DNA of 60,207 bases from contig JAFRHS010000050.1 of NCBI GenBank assembly GCA_017433225.1, positions 1 to 60,207 on the forward strand, given 5' to 3'. The position numbers and the translations under genes were made by a program. Below, in pieces: positions 56,171 through 60,207 of the stretch. A model generated the notes under the pieces. That model searched no databases. It was not told the origin of the DNA and saw nothing but the letters and a program-made list of their open reading frames with translations. The stretch comes from Clostridia bacterium (GTDB lineage: Bacteria; Bacillota; Clostridia; Oscillospirales; Acutalibacteraceae). Within the stretch, counting starts at the first letter, position 1. Each line of letters begins with the position of its first letter.

Positions 56171-56904
56171 GCGACGACACCTTGAAAAAACTGTGGGAGA
56201 ACCCCGCGAACCCGGAACTGGAAGTGGCGCTCCAGTCGGCGGAGGCGGCCAACGTCTGCACCGCCGGCACCCGGGAACTGACCCCGGAGGAACTGGAAGC
56301 GCACCTCGCGAAAGTCGAAGAGTACAAAGAACTCCTGAAAAACCAGGTCGACGAACGCCGATACGCCCACTCCCTGAACGTGGCGGACGCCGCAAAAGAA
56401 CTGGCGGAACTCAACGGCGTGGACGCGGGCAAAGCCTACCTCTGCGGGCTGCTCCACGACATCGAAAAAAACCGCCCCTGGGACGAACAGGAACGGTACA
56501 TGACGCAGCTCGGCGACGACCTGCCGGACCACGTCATCCAGAACAAAAAACTCTGGCACGCACCGGCCGGCGCAGCCTTCATCCGGGACGAGCTCGGCAT
56601 CCTTGACGCGGATATGATCCGTGCTATAAAATACCATACAACCGGACGGCCCAACATGAGCCCCCTGGAAAAGGTCCTCTACGTCGCGGACTACGTGTCC
56701 ATCGAGCGGGACTACCCCGGAGTGGAGCGCGTGCGGGAAGCCGCGTACCGGAACCTGGATGAGGCCATCCTCATCGGTGGGCGATTCACGCTCATCTCTT
56801 TGTTAGAGCGCTACCGTGTCGTGAACTATGACACGTTCGCCATGTATAACGAAGTGGCCGCCGAACTCGGCGCCGCCTTCGAAGAATCCGCCAGCAAAGC
56901 ATAA
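56167..56904 (+). CDS. yqeK: HD-domain diadenosine tetraphosphatase YqeK
   Basis: This 245-residue protein belongs to the YqeK HD phosphohydrolases that cleave Ap4A. The HD core has RYAHSLNVADAAKELAEL, GLLHDIEK (His-Asp at about 97-98) and AIKYHTTGRPNMSPLEKVLY with VADYVSIERDYPGVE. An N-terminal 50-residue acidic extension is longer than usual. It lies between nadD and rsfS, the standard operon order. Confidence 0.94.
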   Translation: MSDDTLKKLWENPANPELEVALQSAEAANVCTAGTRELTPEELEAHLAKVEEYKELLKNQVDERRYAHSLNVADAAKELAELNGVDAGKAYLCGLLHDIEKNRPWDEQERYMTQLGDDLPDHVIQNKKLWHAPAGAAFIRDELGILDADMIRAIKYHTTGRPNMSPLEKVLYVADYVSIERDYPGVERVREAAYRNLDEAILIGGRFTLISLLERYRVVNYDTFAMYNEVAAELGAAFEESASKA

Positions 56905-56934
56905 GACAAGTATCTATTGGAGGAAACCATCTTA

Positions 56935-57267
56935 ATGACATCGTTAGAAGAAGCCAAAAAAATCGCCGAAGTCCTGGACGCGAAGAAAGCCCAGGAAGTC
57001 AAAGTCCTGAAGGTCGCGGACCTCACCTTCGTAGCCGAGTACTTCGTGCTCGCGACCGGTACGTCCAGCACCCAGGTCAAGTCCCTCGCGGAAGAAGTCG
57101 AGTTCCAGATGAAGGAAGCCGGCGTCCCCGGCCACCTCGAAGGCAAGGCCTCCGACTGGTACCTCATCGACTTCGGCAGCGTCATCTGCCACATCTTCGA
57201 GCCCGACGCCCGCAGCCACTACAACCTCGAGCGCCTCTGGGCAGACGCTGAGGAGATCGAACTGTAA
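56935..57267 (+). CDS. rsfS: Ribosome silencing factor RsfS
   Basis: This 110-residue protein binds L14 and blocks 50S-30S joining in starvation. It contains KAQEVKVLKVADLTFVAEYF, VLATGTSSTQVKSLAEEVE and WYLIDFGSVICHIFEPDARS. The ATG at 56935 follows GGAGG by 12 nt. The stop codon overlaps an AATCGCC motif, and leuS begins 53 nt later. Confidence 0.94.
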   Translation: MTSLEEAKKIAEVLDAKKAQEVKVLKVADLTFVAEYFVLATGTSSTQVKSLAEEVEFQMKEAGVPGHLEGKASDWYLIDFGSVICHIFEPDARSHYNLERLWADAEEIEL

Positions 57268-57320
57268 ATCGCCCGAAACTCTGTATATAAACCATCTTAA
57301 CCATAAAGGACTGTTGAGAA

Positions 57321-59771
57321 ATGAAAGCCTACGACTTTAAATCTGTCGAGAAAAAATGGCAGGACAAGTGGGAAGACGCCGGTGTGTTCCATGCCGTCGA
57401 CTTCTCCGAAAAGCCGAAGTTCTACGGCCTTGTCGAGTTCCCGTACCCGTCGGGCGCCGGCATGCACGTCGGACACATCAAGGCCTATTCCGGCCTCGAA
57501 GTCGTGTCCCGCAAACGCCGGATGCAGGGCTACAATGTCCTGTTCCCGATCGGCTTTGACGCCTACGGCCTCCCGACCGAGAACTATGCCATCAAGACCG
57601 GCATGCACCCCCGTCAGGTCACGGACCAGAACATCGCGAAGTTCTCCGACCAGCTCAAAAAGGTCGGGTACTCCTTCGACTGGACCCGTGTCGTCGACAC
57701 CACCGAAGAGGACTACTACAAGTGGACCCAGTGGATCTTCCTGCAGATGTTCGACCACGGTCTCGCCTTCCGCGACAAGACCCTCGTCAACTACTGCCCG
57801 TCCTGCAAGGTCGTTCTCTCGAACGAGGACTCCCAGGGCGGCAAGTGCGACATCTGCCACTCCGACGTCGTCCAGAAGTCCAAGGACGTCTGGTACCTGC
57901 GCATCACGGAGTATGCCGACAAACTGCTCGAAGGCCTCGACGAAGTCGACTACCTGCCGAACATCCGCACCCAGCAGATCAACTGGATCGGCAAGTCCAC
58001 CGGCGCGTTCGTCAACTTCCCGGTCAAGGGCACGGACGACGAGACGCTCCGCATCTATACGACCCGTCCCGACACGCTCTTCGGCGTCACCTTCATGGTC
58101 ATGGCGCCCGAGCACCCGATGATCGACAAGTATGCGGACCGCATCGGCAACATGGACGCCATCGAAGCGTACCGCAAAGAGTGCGCGAAGAAGACCGAGT
58201 TCGAGCGGACCCAGCTCGTCAAGGACAAGACCGGCGTCAAGATCGACGGACTGACCGCGGTCAACCCCGTCAACGGCAAGGAAGTCCCCATCTTCGTGGC
58301 GGATTACGTCATGATGGGTTACGGAACCGGCGCCATCATGGCGGTCCCGGCGCACGACCAGCGCGACTATGACTTCGCGAAAGAGTTCGGTATCGACATC
58401 ATCGAAGTCATCAAGGGCGGCGACATCTCGAAGGAAGCCTACACCGGCGACGGTGAGATGGTGAACTCCGAATTCCTCAACGGTCTCGACAACAAGAAAG
58501 ACTCCATCGAGAAGATGGCTGCCTGGCTCCAGGAGAAGGGCCTCGGCGAGAAGGGCGTCCAGTTCAAGATGAAAGACTGGGCCTTCAACCGCCAGCGCTA
58601 CTGGGGCGAGCCTATCCCGATCATCTACTGCGACAAGTGCGGCATGACCCACGTGCCCTACGACGAGCTGCCCCTGAAGCTGCCGAAGGTCGAGAACTTC
58701 GAGCCCGGCACGGACGGTGAATCGCCCCTGGCAAAGATCCCCGAGTTCGTCAACTGCACCTGCCCGAAGTGCGGCGGCCCTGCCCGCAGAGAGACCGACA
58801 CCATGCCCCAGTGGGCCGGTTCGTCCTGGTACTTCCTGCGGTACATCGACCCCCACAACGACAAGGCGCTGGCCGACATGGACAAGCTCAAGTACTGGGG
58901 CCAGGTCGACTGGTACAACGGCGGCATGGAGCACGTCACCCGCCATATGATCTACTCCCGCTTCTGGCACCGGTTCCTCTATGACATCGGTGCGGTCCCG
59001 ACGAAGGAACCCTATGCGAAGCGGACGGCCCAGGGCCTCATCCTCGGCCCGGACGGCGATAAAATGTCCAAGTCCAAGGGCAACGTCGTCGACCCGAACG
59101 ACGTCGTCGACGAGTTCGGCGCCGACGTCCTGCGCACCTATGTCCTCTTCATGGGCGACTACGAGAAGGCCGCTCCCTGGTCGGAGGCCTCCGTCAAGGG
59201 CTGCAAGCGGTTCATCGACCGCACCTACGGCCTGCAGGACCTCCTGACCGACAAGGACGCGACGGACTACTCCGCCGAACTCAGCTCCTCCTTCCACAAG
59301 ACCGTGAAGAAGGTATCCGAGGACATTGAGGCGATGAAGTTCAACACCGCCATCGCCGCGCTCATGACCCTCATCAACCAGATTTACGACAACAAGGCGA
59401 TCAACGGGGCCGAGCTCAAGACTTTCCTGCAGCTCCTGAACCCGTTCGCGCCGCACGTCTGTGAGGAAGTCTGGGAAGCCCAGGGCTGGAAAGCGGAAGC
59501 AGCCGCGAACGGCGCCGAAGCCGACGGTCTGCTCGCCCTCATCCCGTGGCCGACCTGGGACGAAGCCAAGTGCGTCGACGAGACCATCGAGATCGCCGTC
59601 CAGGTCAGCGGAAAGATCAAGAACCGCATCCACGTCCCGGCGGACATCGACGAGGCCGGCGCCCTGGAGCTGGCCAAGGCCGACGAAAAAGTGGCCGCCG
59701 CCCTCGAGGGCAAGACCATCATCAAAGAACTCTACGTCAAAGGCCGCCTCGTGAACATCGTGGCGAAATAA
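57321..59771 (+). CDS. leuS: Leucyl-tRNA synthetase
   Basis: This 816-residue class I synthetase has the HIGH motif region FPYPSGAGMHVGHIKAYS near residue 38-55, the CP1 editing domain (ITVYTTRPDTLFG-like LRIYTTRPDTLFGVTFMVMA), and KMSKS in DGDKMSKSKGNVVDPNDVV near residue 580. A C-terminal anticodon-binding and Leu-specific region ends the protein. Length is normal. No T-box leader is seen in the 53-nt gap, so it depends on upstream promoters. Confidence 0.97.
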   Translation: MKAYDFKSVEKKWQDKWEDAGVFHAVDFSEKPKFYGLVEFPYPSGAGMHVGHIKAYSGLEVVSRKRRMQGYNVLFPIGFDAYGLPTENYAIKTGMHPRQVTDQNIAKFSDQLKKVGYSFDWTRVVDTTEEDYYKWTQWIFLQMFDHGLAFRDKTLVNYCPSCKVVLSNEDSQGGKCDICHSDVVQKSKDVWYLRITEYADKLLEGLDEVDYLPNIRTQQINWIGKSTGAFVNFPVKGTDDETLRIYTTRPDTLFGVTFMVMAPEHPMIDKYADRIGNMDAIEAYRKECAKKTEFERTQLVKDKTGVKIDGLTAVNPVNGKEVPIFVADYVMMGYGTGAIMAVPAHDQRDYDFAKEFGIDIIEVIKGGDISKEAYTGDGEMVNSEFLNGLDNKKDSIEKMAAWLQEKGLGEKGVQFKMKDWAFNRQRYWGEPIPIIYCDKCGMTHVPYDELPLKLPKVENFEPGTDGESPLAKIPEFVNCTCPKCGGPARRETDTMPQWAGSSWYFLRYIDPHNDKALADMDKLKYWGQVDWYNGGMEHVTRHMIYSRFWHRFLYDIGAVPTKEPYAKRTAQGLILGPDGDKMSKSKGNVVDPNDVVDEFGADVLRTYVLFMGDYEKAAPWSEASVKGCKRFIDRTYGLQDLLTDKDATDYSAELSSSFHKTVKKVSEDIEAMKFNTAIAALMTLINQIYDNKAINGAELKTFLQLLNPFAPHVCEEVWEAQGWKAEAAANGAEADGLLALIPWPTWDEAKCVDETIEIAVQVSGKIKNRIHVPADIDEAGALELAKADEKVAAALEGKTIIKELYVKGRLVNIVAK

Positions 59772-59796
59772 GATGAACAAACAATACAGGTATAAA

Positions 59797-59830
59797 AGGC
59801 CCTGCTCCGGAAATCATCGGAGCAGGGTCC
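59797..59830. terminator. Bidirectional terminator after leuS
   Basis: CCCTGCTCCG (59800-59809) pairs with CGGAGCAGGG (59818-59827). The T-run is better on the - strand (CCTTTTAT). Confidence 0.8.
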
Positions 59831-59837
59831 TGTTGTA

Positions 59838-60164
59838 TTAGTGGTTTTTGACAGTTACTTTGACGCGAAGCGGTGCTGACTTTCGGGCACGCCGACGCGA
59901 TGGTGGATCAGCGAAATCTGTCGGAGGTGTTTTGAGCACCAGGTCGGTACAATGCAAAGCGTCCAGAACGGATAGTACATTCTTCAAAGAAACAGAAGCA
60001 TTTCCGTTTTCAATATTCCAAATGGTGTTCACCCCAACGCCGGCACGTTTTGCGAGTTCGGCTCCGGACCAGTTCTGCTGAAGGCGTTCGTTGCGAACGA
60101 CAGCGCCCATTGTTTTGAGATAGTCTTTCATTTCGGCAGATAGTGGATTTGTGCAGTTTGCCAT
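59838..60164 (-). CDS. Small Xre-family regulator
   Basis: This 108-residue protein has an Xre/Cro-type helix-turn-helix (GAVVRNERLQQNWSGAELAK, then AGVGVNTIWNIENGNASVSL; residues 19-61) followed by VLSVLDALHCTDLVL and a basic tail. Small regulators of this form are often antitoxin-like, but no toxin is visible beside it: leuS converges on one side and the window ends on the other. The SD AGGAGG is directly upstream. Confidence 0.8.
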   Translation of the reverse strand: MANCTNPLSAEMKDYLKTMGAVVRNERLQQNWSGAELAKRAGVGVNTIWNIENGNASVSLKNVLSVLDALHCTDLVLKTPPTDFADPPSRRRARKSAPLRVKVTVKNH

Positions 60165-60207
60165 AGTTTTCCTCCTGAGGTTCTTTGCGCGGAGAAACCT
60201 GCTCGAG

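Overview
The window looks like a chromosomal segment of a moderately GC-rich Clostridia, most likely Oscillospirales or a related gut Firmicute. The evidence is the gene order rpmH-rnpA-yidD-yidC-jag, parAB with TGTTTCACGTGAAAC-type parS sites, an infC-rpmI-rplT operon behind an L20-type leader, a single-chain GlyRS, folate-dependent TrmFO, Gram-positive LexA boxes, a smc-ftsY pair and a nadD-yqeK-rsfS-leuS operon. The left end lies close to the replication origin (rpmH normally diverges from dnaA), but oriC and dnaA are not in the window.

Layout. 1-3.2 kb: ribosomal protein L34, RNase P protein, YidD, YidC and Jag on the + strand. 3.2-6 kb: three tandem GACTAC hairpins and a large secreted protein with interrupted SpaA-like domains. 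6-14.6 kb: serS, parB, parA, a coiled-coil protein, rsmG, mnmG and mnmE on the - strand, with a hicAB toxin-antitoxin pair between mnmG and mnmE. 14.8-17.6 kb: an AT-rich Rhs graveyard made of a toxin-tail remnant, an orphan immunity gene, a 5'-truncated Rhs core with its toxin tail, and a second related immunity gene. 17.8-23.1 kb: glyQS, nitroreductase, lexA, a membrane-anchored unknown protein and a cyclase-like hydrolase. 23.2-25.4 kb: an AT-rich island with an EndoU-type nuclease gene between a DUF4417-like gene and a small acidic protein gene, divergent from an Xre regulator. 25.4-30.8 kb: infC-rpmI-rplT, Smr, an rRNA methyltransferase, a third immunity-like membrane protein and dprA. 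30.8-41.5 kb: metabolic and accessory insert between dprA and topA, with a second hicAB, a fumC-fumarate reductase operon, and a TetR-controlled old-yellow-enzyme/SDR operon. 41.6-59.8 kb: topA, trmFO, plsX, rnc, radical SAM, smc, ftsY, rdgB, yhbY, nadD, yqeK, rsfS and leuS, all +. The window ends with a small Xre regulator.

How the genes work together. Most of the window is housekeeping: RNA processing, tRNA modification (MnmE/MnmG/TrmFO), ribosome assembly, protein insertion (YidC, FtsY) and chromosome segregation (ParAB, SMC). The accessory islands carry conflict genes (two HicAB, Rhs toxin tails with immunity proteins, an EndoU module). One HicAB promoter carries a LexA-type box, and lexA itself is in the window. 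The 31-41 kb insert is redox metabolism: malate to fumarate to succinate, and reduction of an unknown unsaturated substrate.

Most notable: the EndoU/DUF4417 module; a family of three related two-TM proteins, two of them Rhs immunity genes and one standing alone; FtsY with a 350-residue C-terminal helical tail; Jag with an RGG box; a ten-unit 17-bp tandem repeat directly before yhbY; a repeat-rich ftsY-rdgB spacer; and AATCGCC, which recurs at gene junctions. All functions are inferred from reading the sequence; no database search was run.
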